Positions 49,502 through 57,815 of a stretch of 64,000 nt of DNA are shown piece after piece. The stretch is taken from the NCBI GenBank assembly GCA_905214105.1, contig CAJMKK010000003.1, forward strand, positions 124,001-188,000, read 5' to 3'. A program made the translations under genes and the position numbers. Every line of letters starts with the position of its first letter. Within the stretch, counting starts at the first letter, position 1. Below the pieces are notes generated by a model. It was given only the letters and a program-made list of their open reading frames with translations, had not been told where the DNA came from and did not search any database. The stretch comes from an uncultured bacterium (GTDB lineage: Bacteria > Actinomycetota > Coriobacteriia > Coriobacteriales > Coriobacteriaceae).

Positions 49502-52018
49502 CTAAATTAAAGGATGACGCTTGAAATCCCAAGAAGTTTCAAACGAGCCATAGTCAGCCTTTGAAATTGAGCGAGAGTCTTCAACGAGTGAACAAACAGT
49601 CGGTTCGGCGGCCTTATCTTGGATGATCGGTAACTGACCGATTTGGCCTACCTCAAAGTTTAGAGTCGGCGACATAAACGCCAAATCAATTTCGGCAATG
49701 GAACAGTTGCAGAAAGCCTGGATGTATCGAAGCTCGTTCGGCTCCGCAAAAAGACATGCTCCAGCTACCTCAAAAAGCATCCCTCGAGGTGCAAACCTAA
49801 AGGAGGCGAGGCTGGAAGAAATTTTAGACCAGGAAACTGCGGGCTTGAAATAGTCGTTCTGGTTCTTGATCACAAAATCAGGTGTAGAGAGATAGGCATA
49901 CTTGGACAGAATTGCCTCCTTCATCTCCCGACCGTCATCAAACCAATTAACCACCTCATCGTAGTCACCCCACCACTTTCGATAGGAGCCGCCCCGAATA
50001 ATCGGAAACCAACGGGAACCACTTTGCTTTGCCTCGGGCCTGCCACTGCAATCTCGCGATGTGTTGGAAGGCACCACTTCCCACCATTTCCTCAAAAAGC
50101 GGCCATTATCGCTCGTCGCCAAGCCCTGTCGCGGAGTAGCAATGGCATCGAGCCTCTTTCCTTTTGTGAACGATTCAACAAGAGCATCGCTGGCCCAGTA
50201 GGCTATGGGGGTGCCGGGGATTTGCTTGAAGGCATCGGCGTCGCGGCGGTAAAACCAACCGCAGTCGGGGTTCCGGATCGCCTCGAGGGCCTTCGGGGCC
50301 TGGACAGCAGCACCAACGAAGTCCGAAAGGCGCACATAGCCGCCCTTGTAGCCCTTGACGAACGAATTGTGGAACGTGTAGGTACAGATGGGCACGGTCG
50401 CGCCAGCGAAGCCCGAGTACTCAAGTTGGATGAGAGAGGTCAGCGTTCTGTTGTCGATAATCTCGTTGCGGAGCTTCTCATAGCTTCCGATGAACATCCA
50501 GACGAAAGGCGACATGGCTCCGCACTCGCCGTGGTCCTTGGCGAGACTGAACATGCGAACGATAAAGCTGGAGAAGAGGTCGCTCTTCACGTCGGGGTAG
50601 TTCTTCTTGACCCACTTGCTCATAAAGGGATTAAAGCTGCTGCTGCCCATATACGGAGGATTCGCCACGACGCAGGTAAAACGACGGGACAGTTTCTCGC
50701 AGATGACGGCAGCGCTTTCGAGCTTAGTTTTGGTCGCAGAAGCAAAAAGATTGTCGGAACAGCTCGCGGCGGCGGCCTTAAGCTCGTCAACATCTTCCTC
50801 TGAAGGATTAAGAAGCGAGCCGATCTCGCCCAAATGGCTCAGTTCCTCGACGAGCTTCTTGTTACCCGGCAGCTCATCCTCCCCCAGCGGGATGCTCGAG
50901 AGCACGGTAACATCGGCGCGAACGCCACGCCTAAAGAAGCGACGGTCGTGCTCGCGGGCGCACATGGCAAGCGCCAGTTCCGCGATCTGCGCTGCACGGG
51001 GATCGATCTCCATGCCAGCGAGGTTTTTAGTAAGAATGAGCTCGGGAATCTCGCGCTCACGATAGCCGCGCTCCTCGTACATATGGAAGAGCAGCTCAAA
51101 TGCATAGACCAGGATATGGCCCGAGCCGCATGCGGGGTCGCAGAGGGTTATCTCCTCGGGGCTCGAGATGCGGATGAAGTCCTCGTGCTCAGCATCGGGC
51201 TCGATGTAATACTCCATGCGCTCGCGTAACGAACTCCCCGGATTGTTGAGCATCCACAGACGGCCGAGCGAGTTCTCGACCATATAGCGTACGATCCACT
51301 CGGGGGTGAAGAGCTGCGTGGCGGGCGCGATGTCCGCCGCCGCTGCCTTGCGTTTGGACTTGAAGAACTCGTCTTTAACGTCGGCATTGTAGTACTGATA
51401 CATCCAGCCCAGAACGGTCACGCCCTCGCGCCAGTCCTCGTCAGTGAGGACGGCATTGAGCTTGCCCACCACGCCGTCGGCCATCATGAGACCCTGGGGC
51501 AACAGCAACTCCATGGCTCCACCCACGCGATCAAAGACGCCTGGCAGGCAATCGGCAAGCTCCTCGCACTGGGCCACAAACAGGTAGCGCCACAACGGTT
51601 CATCCAAGCCCGCCATCTTGAGCTCGGCTATGCGATCGGTATCGGCCGTCGTTATCTCCACATCCAGTGCGTTCTCCACGGCCTCGCTGCCATGGCTGCC
51701 GTCCGCACGACTTAGCATGCGCATACGGCTGGGGAGCCATCCGCGTGCATCCATAAAGCGAATGGCCACGATGCGGTTGAACCAGGTGTAGGCCGCACGG
51801 TCGCGCAGCGCCTCGTGACCCACCTCTGCCTGCATACGCAGCAGTTCGTCGCGTTGCTCAATCTCAGCCGGACTTAGGGGCAGGCCGTTGACGGTCTCGG
51901 ACCCAACGGGCGCGGGTGCAGGTTCGGTGATGCCGTAGCGCACCATCTGTGCCTCCACGCCCTTGATGAGCTCTGTACGGGCCCAGGTGCAGAAGCTCTT
52001 AAGAGCAGAATCGTTCAT
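49502..52018 (-). CDS. pglX: BREX adenine-specific DNA methyltransferase PglX, N-terminal part
   Basis: An 838-residue m6A methyltransferase. SAM-binding motif I is DPACGSGH (294-301), the catalytic motif IV NPPY is at 453-456, and helical N-terminal parts (AYTWFNRIVAIRFMDARGWLPSRM; TQLFTPEWIVRYMVENSLGRLW) are typical of type 1 PglX. Residues after about 560 form the target-recognition part. The protein stops right after SFETSWDFKRHPLI, the point where full-length PglX (about 1150-1200 residues) continues into its C-terminal domain; that domain is the separate ORF at 47537-48505. From about 50150 downward the DNA becomes A/T-richer by eye, so the recognition segment may have been exchanged by recombination. 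GAAAGG lies nine bases before ATG. Confidence 0.93.
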   Translation of the reverse strand: MNDSALKSFCTWARTELIKGVEAQMVRYGITEPAPAPVGSETVNGLPLSPAEIEQRDELLRMQAEVGHEALRDRAAYTWFNRIVAIRFMDARGWLPSRMRMLSRADGSHGSEAVENALDVEITTADTDRIAELKMAGLDEPLWRYLFVAQCEELADCLPGVFDRVGGAMELLLPQGLMMADGVVGKLNAVLTDEDWREGVTVLGWMYQYYNADVKDEFFKSKRKAAAADIAPATQLFTPEWIVRYMVENSLGRLWMLNNPGSSLRERMEYYIEPDAEHEDFIRISSPEEITLCDPACGSGHILVYAFELLFHMYEERGYREREIPELILTKNLAGMEIDPRAAQIAELALAMCAREHDRRFFRRGVRADVTVLSSIPLGEDELPGNKKLVEELSHLGEIGSLLNPSEEDVDELKAAAASCSDNLFASATKTKLESAAVICEKLSRRFTCVVANPPYMGSSSFNPFMSKWVKKNYPDVKSDLFSSFIVRMFSLAKDHGECGAMSPFVWMFIGSYEKLRNEIIDNRTLTSLIQLEYSGFAGATVPICTYTFHNSFVKGYKGGYVRLSDFVGAAVQAPKALEAIRNPDCGWFYRRDADAFKQIPGTPIAYWASDALVESFTKGKRLDAIATPRQGLATSDNGRFLRKWWEVVPSNTSRDCSGRPEAKQSGSRWFPIIRGGSYRKWWGDYDEVVNWFDDGREMKEAILSKYAYLSTPDFVIKNQNDYFKPAVSWSKISSSLASFRFAPRGMLFEVAGACLFAEPNELRYIQAFCNCSIAEIDLAFMSPTLNFEVGQIGQLPIIQDKAAEPTVCSLVEDSRSISKADYGSFETSWDFKRHPLI

Positions 52019-52084
52019 GGTTGATGAGCCTTTCTAAACGCCATAAGCCACCGGTGTGCGCTTTGGCACCGATGGCTCCGCGGG

Positions 52085-55000
52085 TTAGTTGATACGGATC
52101 TCGTCGTTTGTAGCGAGCTCCTGCATAAGGCGAGAGCGCAGGTCGTCCACGTAGCGCTCCACGTCCTCTGCGGACAAGAGACGACTCGGCTTGGCCAGAT
52201 CGGCGCGGCGCACGGTCTTGATCTTGCGCTGGGGCTTGGACGCGGGCACGGGCGCAGACGATGCGGCACCCTTGTTGGAGATCTTCTTGACCACCTCACC
52301 CGTACTCGTGACCTCGGTGGTGCGACGCTCGTTGTCCATACGCACGCGGGCCTCATCCACGGCGTCGTACATCTCGTTGGCCGCCGCACTGAGCCAGTCG
52401 CCCCAGTTAGTTGCAACAACGCTCAGCTCGTTGAGACTTTGAGCGCTGTGGGCACGGTTTTTGAACGACTCATATTTGGCGCCGGCGTCTGCTATGGCAT
52501 CCTTGGCCTGATTGACAAAGCCCTTTTGACTCTCGGCCTGCGCCCGCAGGTCTTGCAGATCGCTCTCGATGCGGCACAAAAACTCATTGCGGCGGATGCC
52601 CAGCAGCTTTTTCATGTCGTCCTCAACGGGATCCATAAGCGGCTGCAGGTCTTTAATGCGGCCGTAGGGCTTGGGATCTTTGAGGATCTCGCGCACCTTT
52701 GCCACGTTCTCCACCGCGCTGGGAATGTCATCGGAGGCATACTCGATACCCTCGGTGCGGTTCAAGAAATCCCTGGCGTGGTCAAACGCTGTTCGTTGAT
52801 TGGACTCGAAGAACTCAACCACCTTGTCAAAGTCTTCCTTGGCATCGAGCAAACGCTCCTCATGCTTGGTGAACGTGGTCAAGAACGCCTCGGACTCGTT
52901 CTGGTCCTTAAGGACGTCGGCCACCTCCGAGCGTATCTTCTCGCACTCGCTCTCGCCAGGATACGGATAGAGCGGTTTGATGCCCGTGTAGTAGTCGCGT
53001 GCCATGGCGAGACACGCCTCGCGCAAGCCCTCAAGGCGCTCTTTGAGCTCGGCCACGAGCTTATCCTCGTTGGAGGGCACGGTCTTGAGATCAAACAGAT
53101 CACGCATGAGCTCGCCCGTGGCGCGCAGCAACCGGTCGCTCATGCGCACGCGCAAGCGCACCTGGGCCTTATCGGCATCCTTGCACAGGAGCGCCACCAT
53201 GCGGCTATCGTTAGCTTGAACCGTCTGGCCGCCAAACAGCACCTGCGCGCGCTGCTCCACCACAAGCTGCGCCACCACATTTGCGATGTCGACCTCGCGC
53301 CAGCCAAAGGGCCTTTGCTGGTACTGGCGCTGGATATCGCCCATAGCGGTATCCAGATGGCGCTGGTGCTGTACTTTGAGGTAGTCCTCAACCTCCTTGA
53401 GCGCACGCGTGTTGCCCGCGTTCATGCCAGCGAGCCCCGCTTGAACGTTGCCCGCCAGCGTGGAGCGGATATCGGAATCGCTCGTGACCGGCGCGCCGAT
53501 ATAGCCGGCCTTTTCAAAGACCACATCGCACAGCTGCGCCAGCACCTGCTCAAAGACCTGGGCGGGTTTGGCAGCACGGATCTCAATCATGCGCCCGTTG
53601 ACCGCGCAACGTGCATGGAGCACAGCCTCGCTCAAAAGGGTATCGGCCTCTTTCTCGTTATAGGCCGCCTCGCGCATCTTGGACTCGACGATCTGGCGCG
53701 TACTCGGCTGAAGTTCCTGGAGATTTCGCGTCTGGGCGTACATGCGAATCTTAGCGGCGTTGACGAGTGGGGCCCAATAATCCACCTCGTCGCTCAAGGC
53801 CACGATGGCCTTATCCACGGATTTCAATGCCAGCTCGGCATCGTCCGCACGGCCCAGATCGCTGGCCATGGTCACCACGGATAGTTCCATGCCGCCCATG
53901 TTGGATCCATGAATCGAGCCATCCACGTAGCGGTCAAAGGGGAAGTCGTTGGTCCCGCGGTTGAGTTTGCGCGCAGTGTAGATGCTTTCGAACAGGCGCT
54001 TCTTGATGTACTCAATCACCTTCGCGTTGTCGATCGGGGTGCGTGCGATCTCCTGCGCTATCTCCTGCTCCTCGTCGGTGAGGAAGCTATAGGTATCGCC
54101 CTGGCGTGACACGTAGTTCTCGCGCTCCAAACGGGCGAGGGATTCCTTGACGCGGTCCTTGAGGGCGCGCTTGTCCACGTCCAGGCTATCGATCATAAGG
54201 ATGGAGATGTTCTCGACCGTGGCCTTGACGTAGCCGATGTAGCGGATCAAGTACAGGAGCTTAAGCACCCGGACATCGTAGCTCTCAAGACCCTCTGCGT
54301 TTTCAGCCGCGCGCTCCGCACAGACGACGACCTGAATGATGCCGTGCTCCAAATCCTTGGAGATTGTGTCGAAGAAGCGCCAGAACGGCACGAGTGCACC
54401 AGTCTGGTCATGCTGGATGGCCTGAGCGCTCTCCTGAAACGCGCTCAGCATGGAGCGCTCGCCCGTGGACATGTGCTTGGCCTTAACACCATGCTTGCGT
54501 ACCTCGGTCATCACGTCGGGCAGAAGCTTAAACTGGTAGCCCACAAACGGGTAACTGGCCACAAAATCCTTGGAGTTGGCGAAGCCGGCAAGGTCGGAGC
54601 GCGAGCCCCCCTCAAAGGTAAAGTTGTTTTTGAGGACGGCGGCGTCTTGCTCGTAGACCTGTGCAAGCATATCGGCCGCCGGCGCGGTCTTCTCGAGCAC
54701 ACGGCGCTGGATGACCTCGTCCACGCTGGAGCTGGAAAGCGAAAGGCGGGTATTGAAGCGGCCTTGGATCTTTGAAAAGTCGTTGCCCACGGGCAGGCTC
54801 AGGTTGTCGATGGCCTCCTGGCTCGTGACCATCACCCACACGCGGCCACCGCAGGCGGCACCCAGCTCCTCGACGATGGTCTGAAGGCTCAGCATAAGGC
54901 TTGAGTCCTGGTCGTTTGTAATAAACTGACCCACCTCATCGACCATAAAGAGCAAACGGAAGTTGCCACCGTGGGCCGCTGCCTGAGCGTCCACGTAATC

Positions 55001-55747
55001 CTTGACCTTTTTGGCAAAGACATCGGGGGCCAAAACCTCGTCCTCAGAACCCTCGAGCCAGTTCCATGCGGCCTTTTCGCTCATGCCGAGCACGCTCTGC
55101 AGCACCTCGACGACGTCGTCCTCAAAGTAGCTGTAGGTGTCGCGGGCCTGGAGCCAGGACTCGCCGTTGACGCGCTCAAAGGCCTCGCGGAACTCCTGGG
55201 TCTTGCCCAGGGAATCGATGTAGTCCTCGAGCTTTGCAAGCTTGAGGTCCTCGCCGTAGAAGCCGCGCGCCTCGTAGAACATGCGCTCAAAGCCGCGGAG
55301 CAGCGCCGTGGGAGCCGTATCGCCCTGCTTCCACTGGCCCGCCTTGCTATCGATGTTAAAGAGGATGGCCTGCGTGGGCACTGAGCAGGCGCGCTCCATG
55401 GCAGCCGCGACCATGGGGTCGACGATTTTGCCGTCAAAGTAGCGAATGGCGCTCTTGCCGCCGATCTGGCGATTCTCGAGCAGGTAGCTCAGCATCTTGA
55501 GGAAGTGCGATTTACCGGAACCGAAGAAACCACTGATCCACACGCCGATCTTGTCGGTGCGCGCATCGATGGCATCGCCGTAGGCCTTGAAGAACGTGGC
55601 AAAGTGCCTCTGCAACTCGCGCGTCACCACGTACTCGTCAAGCTCCTGGCGGATGGACCCATCTTTTGAATCCTGGACCTTGACCACGCCGTTGATGGAG
55701 CGGTTGATGTCTTTTGCAAAGAGGTCGCGAATGATCGTGTTGTCCAT
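52085..55747 (-). CDS. brxC: BREX P-loop ATPase BrxC
   Basis: A 1220-residue protein with the usual BrxC length. It begins IIRDLFAKDINRSINGVVKV; Walker A is GFFGSGKSHFLKML (residues 73-86), and Walker B is LLFMVDEVGQFI (about 277-288), with the sensor-like RVWVMVTSQEAIDNL after it. The second half is helical with long coiled-coil stretches (residues about 900-1150) and ends in a Ser/Ala-Pro linker and a helix (RLLSAEDVERYVDDLRSRLMQEL). BrxC is required for BREX defence and methylation. AAAGGAG precedes ATG by five bases. Lies 78 bases after brxB. Confidence 0.96.
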   Translation of the reverse strand: MDNTIIRDLFAKDINRSINGVVKVQDSKDGSIRQELDEYVVTRELQRHFATFFKAYGDAIDARTDKIGVWISGFFGSGKSHFLKMLSYLLENRQIGGKSAIRYFDGKIVDPMVAAAMERACSVPTQAILFNIDSKAGQWKQGDTAPTALLRGFERMFYEARGFYGEDLKLAKLEDYIDSLGKTQEFREAFERVNGESWLQARDTYSYFEDDVVEVLQSVLGMSEKAAWNWLEGSEDEVLAPDVFAKKVKDYVDAQAAAHGGNFRLLFMVDEVGQFITNDQDSSLMLSLQTIVEELGAACGGRVWVMVTSQEAIDNLSLPVGNDFSKIQGRFNTRLSLSSSSVDEVIQRRVLEKTAPAADMLAQVYEQDAAVLKNNFTFEGGSRSDLAGFANSKDFVASYPFVGYQFKLLPDVMTEVRKHGVKAKHMSTGERSMLSAFQESAQAIQHDQTGALVPFWRFFDTISKDLEHGIIQVVVCAERAAENAEGLESYDVRVLKLLYLIRYIGYVKATVENISILMIDSLDVDKRALKDRVKESLARLERENYVSRQGDTYSFLTDEEQEIAQEIARTPIDNAKVIEYIKKRLFESIYTARKLNRGTNDFPFDRYVDGSIHGSNMGGMELSVVTMASDLGRADDAELALKSVDKAIVALSDEVDYWAPLVNAAKIRMYAQTRNLQELQPSTRQIVESKMREAAYNEKEADTLLSEAVLHARCAVNGRMIEIRAAKPAQVFEQVLAQLCDVVFEKAGYIGAPVTSDSDIRSTLAGNVQAGLAGMNAGNTRALKEVEDYLKVQHQRHLDTAMGDIQRQYQQRPFGWREVDIANVVAQLVVEQRAQVLFGGQTVQANDSRMVALLCKDADKAQVRLRVRMSDRLLRATGELMRDLFDLKTVPSNEDKLVAELKERLEGLREACLAMARDYYTGIKPLYPYPGESECEKIRSEVADVLKDQNESEAFLTTFTKHEERLLDAKEDFDKVVEFFESNQRTAFDHARDFLNRTEGIEYASDDIPSAVENVAKVREILKDPKPYGRIKDLQPLMDPVEDDMKKLLGIRRNEFLCRIESDLQDLRAQAESQKGFVNQAKDAIADAGAKYESFKNRAHSAQSLNELSVVATNWGDWLSAAANEMYDAVDEARVRMDNERRTTEVTSTGEVVKKISNKGAASSAPVPASKPQRKIKTVRRADLAKPSRLLSAEDVERYVDDLRSRLMQELATNDEIRIN

Positions 55748-55825
55748 GGGTGCTCCTTTGGGTTTGGGAACGTTACGGCAAAGGGTTGTTACCGGCGGCA
55801 GGGACTTGCCTGCGGGGAGCCGTGC

Positions 55826-56518
55826 TTACGAGATATCGATGGCGCGGTAGTAGTTGTCGGCCGGCAGACGGTTAAAGAGCTGGAAAGAAGAGCCGTTGAA
55901 ACTGCCCGGATAGGCGGCGACCACAGGCACCTCATCAAAATCCGCAAGCATGCAATGGAGAAGCGTGTGCATGCGAAAGAATGGGAAGACCTCGCCCGCG
56001 CCGGTGAGGAGAACGACGTCTCCAGGCGCGTGCGGCTCGGTCTGCTCAAGGATGTACGCGGCGACTTTCTCGGGCGAGGCGAACTTGGCCACGTCCTCGA
56101 GCACGCGCTGGGTACCGCGGCGCTCCTCTTGGCGTGGGATGGCCTTAAGGACACGGCGCTTTTCGAGAATTGCCAGCACGGCGTCGTAGAGGTTCACGAC
56201 CTTGAGCGTGCATGGAAGCTTGTCGGCCTCGGCATCGCGTGAAAGGGTGTCAAATAATGCACGCGCCTCAAACTCCAGCGCGGGGTCATAGCAAAAAGTG
56301 TGGAAGCCGATCTCATTGCCTATGCCCTTGTTGGCCAAAAAGTCCTCGCTGCACAGGCACTCGCGCAGAAGCTGCGCACGGCGCTCAAATTCCTGACAGG
56401 CGCGCTCGGAGCGAGCATGCGCCGCCACGACGCTCTTGCGGGAATGGATGCCGATATTGGTGGTGAGATCGGTCGCCGGGGTGATAACAGGGTCGACGGC
56501 GCTGTTGATGGGAGCCAC
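55826..56518 (-). CDS. brxB: BREX protein BrxB (DUF1788)
   Basis: A 230-residue BrxB. The family region starts with RAQLLRECLCSEDFLANKGIGNEIGFHTFCYDPALE (about residue 47) and ends with YPGSFNGSSFQLFNRLPADNYYRAIDIS, a strong DUF1788 signature. The predicted start is GTG at 56518, one base after the brxA stop codon, with GGTGA eight bases upstream; this gives about 35 more N-terminal residues than common BrxB, so the real start may be further in. Its role in BREX is scaffolding with PglZ by current models. Confidence 0.9.
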   Translation of the reverse strand: MAPINSAVDPVITPATDLTTNIGIHSRKSVVAAHARSERACQEFERRAQLLRECLCSEDFLANKGIGNEIGFHTFCYDPALEFEARALFDTLSRDAEADKLPCTLKVVNLYDAVLAILEKRRVLKAIPRQEERRGTQRVLEDVAKFASPEKVAAYILEQTEPHAPGDVVLLTGAGEVFPFFRMHTLLHCMLADFDEVPVVAAYPGSFNGSSFQLFNRLPADNYYRAIDIS

Positions 56519-56519
56519 G

Positions 56520-57170
56520 CTACATCACCGACCTGCCGGTAAGGGCCGCGATAAGCGACTGCGCGCCCAGCTGAACCAAGGCTCGCTCGACATCGGAATC
56601 GAGGAAGAGTGGTGACAGGCGCTCGGACTCCGGGCCCTGGCCCTCGCCGATAAGGCCGGCATGGCGGAGCGTCTGGCGGAGCGAGCCCTTAATACGCTTG
56701 ACCGTGGCCTCAGTCCAGCAGGCAGCGTCCGGATACTCCGTGGTAAAGCGCGTCATAAAGGCGTTGAGGTCAACCGCCGTAAAGGCATAATCAAAGTTTT
56801 GAAGGCGCTCCCCTACCTCGACGAGCACGAGCTCGCGCACGATATCGTAGCGGCAGATCATGCTGTAGAAGATGGCCTGGTCCGCCTGCGTGGGAGTGCC
56901 GGATGCCATGAGCCTGGTTAGGGATGACACAGCCTCGACGGCGATATTGGAGTCGATGCCACGCACGGCGCATGCGGCGTCCGTGGGCACCATGGCGTCG
57001 AGGCGTCGAAGGCACACGGTTGCGCGGTTGGCGACCATGCGCTCCGTGGGATATTGAAAGAGGTTCTCGCTCTTTACGCGTACAATGACCTGCTCGTCGC
57101 TTGCGCCCTGCATACGCAGGGCAGCGACGATGCGCATCTCATGCGGGAGGAATTGCTCGCGGGTGAGCAC
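56520..57170 (-). CDS. brxA: BREX protein BrxA (DUF1819)
   Basis: A 216-residue BrxA, first gene of the BREX operon. The family segment LTREQFLPHEMRIVAALRMQG ... VKSENLFQYPTERMVANRATVCLRRLDAM matches DUF1819 proteins, small DNA-binding winged-helix proteins. The likely start is a GTG at 57168-57170 whose first G is the last base of a ten-G run; ATG at codon 12 is the alternative but has no ribosome site and would remove conserved residues. Family members normally have several more residues before LTREQF, and these could only be encoded in frame with a different length of the G run. Confidence 0.9.
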   Translation of the reverse strand: MLTREQFLPHEMRIVAALRMQGASDEQVIVRVKSENLFQYPTERMVANRATVCLRRLDAMVPTDAACAVRGIDSNIAVEAVSSLTRLMASGTPTQADQAIFYSMICRYDIVRELVLVEVGERLQNFDYAFTAVDLNAFMTRFTTEYPDAACWTEATVKRIKGSLRQTLRHAGLIGEGQGPESERLSPLFLDSDVERALVQLGAQSLIAALTGRSVM

Positions 57171-57179
57171 CCCCCCCCC
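57170..57179 (-). promoter_or_regulatory. Ten-base poly-G run at the brxA start
   Basis: C10 on the plus strand, G10 on the coding strand, the last G being the first base of the brxA GTG. Such runs change length by slipped-strand mispairing. It can alter the in-frame link to upstream start codons and the distance between promoter or ribosome site and the gene, so it is a candidate phase-variation switch. Confidence 0.7.
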
Positions 57180-57198
57180 GAACGCTTTTTGTGGTTAC

Positions 57199-57227
57199 AT
57201 CCACAGTACACGCTCCAAGGGTGTCAA
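57199..57227 (-). promoter_or_regulatory. Possible brx promoter
   Basis: Minus strand TTGACA (57222-57227) is a perfect -35; the matching -10 at 16-17 bases (TGTGGAT) is poor. Between this and the G run lies a small dyad GTGG-ATGTAA-CCAC that could be an operator. The rest of 57228-57471 holds no gene that I can support. Confidence 0.4.
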
Positions 57228-57471
57228 AGGCTGTCACAAGTGCGCCGCAACCCGGCAGGCAGGCGCGGCGCACATGACAATAATCATACCTGTTGGTAAA
57301 AAAGTTACCACGCCCAGAGCGTCAAATGTTGAGCAACAAAATTAAATCCGGTTAACGGTCATTTTCGCAGCTTAGAAACTTTAACGAGGCCGCCCCAAAT
57401 CACACTTGCCAGACAACCGCGCTTACGAATGCAGGCACGCACACGCCCAACGCCACCCTCCGCTACACTCA

Positions 57472-57499
57472 ACATAGAGTTATACATATGATTCTATGT
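57472..57499 (+). promoter_or_regulatory. Palindrome upstream of the small antitoxin-like gene
   Basis: ACATAGA and TCTATGT, 14 bases apart, overlap the region where the promoter must lie (TATACAT between them). The place fits an autoregulatory operator. Confidence 0.45.
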
Positions 57500-57511
57500 A
57501 AGGAGTTTCAT

Positions 57512-57685
57512 ATGCCTGTCGTAAAGTCTATTTCTGATCAGACGCGCGCACTAACTACCATTCAGGAACGCGAAGATCACATTCAACGTGCCATCGCTCG
57601 TGGCTACGACGACCTCGCCAACGGCCGCATTCGATCCTGGAAACAAGCAAAGGCCGAGGCGGATCGGATACGAGCCTCGAGATAA
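57512..57685 (+). CDS. Small antitoxin-like protein
   Basis: A 57-residue, mostly helical protein: residues 1-20 could be a short DNA-binding element, then REDHIQRAIARGYDDLANGRIRSWKQAKAEADRIR forms helices. Size, the palindrome at its promoter and the composition resemble solitary type II antitoxins or small DNA-binding regulators, but no toxin gene follows and no family is certain. AAGGAG lies six bases before ATG; an upstream in-frame ATG at 57488 overlaps the palindrome and is less likely. Divergent from the BREX operon. Confidence 0.55.
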   Translation: MPVVKSISDQTRALTTIQEREDHIQRAIARGYDDLANGRIRSWKQAKAEADRIRASR

Positions 57686-57815
57686 TCCCTCCCCCATGTA
57701 ACCATCCTGTAAATCATAGCGGCACACTCGGGTTTTGCTGTGATGCGGTCGCGCCTGGCGCTCCACTGTGCTAAAGTATCCCGAACGTCCAAACGACTAC
57801 GAGGGGAACAAGAAG

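Noticed and set aside
52439-53884. Long plus-strand open frames opposite brxC, pckA, pglZ and brxL
   Set aside because: Same shadow effect; no ribosome sites and no recognisable domains, whereas the minus-strand proteins carry full family motifs.
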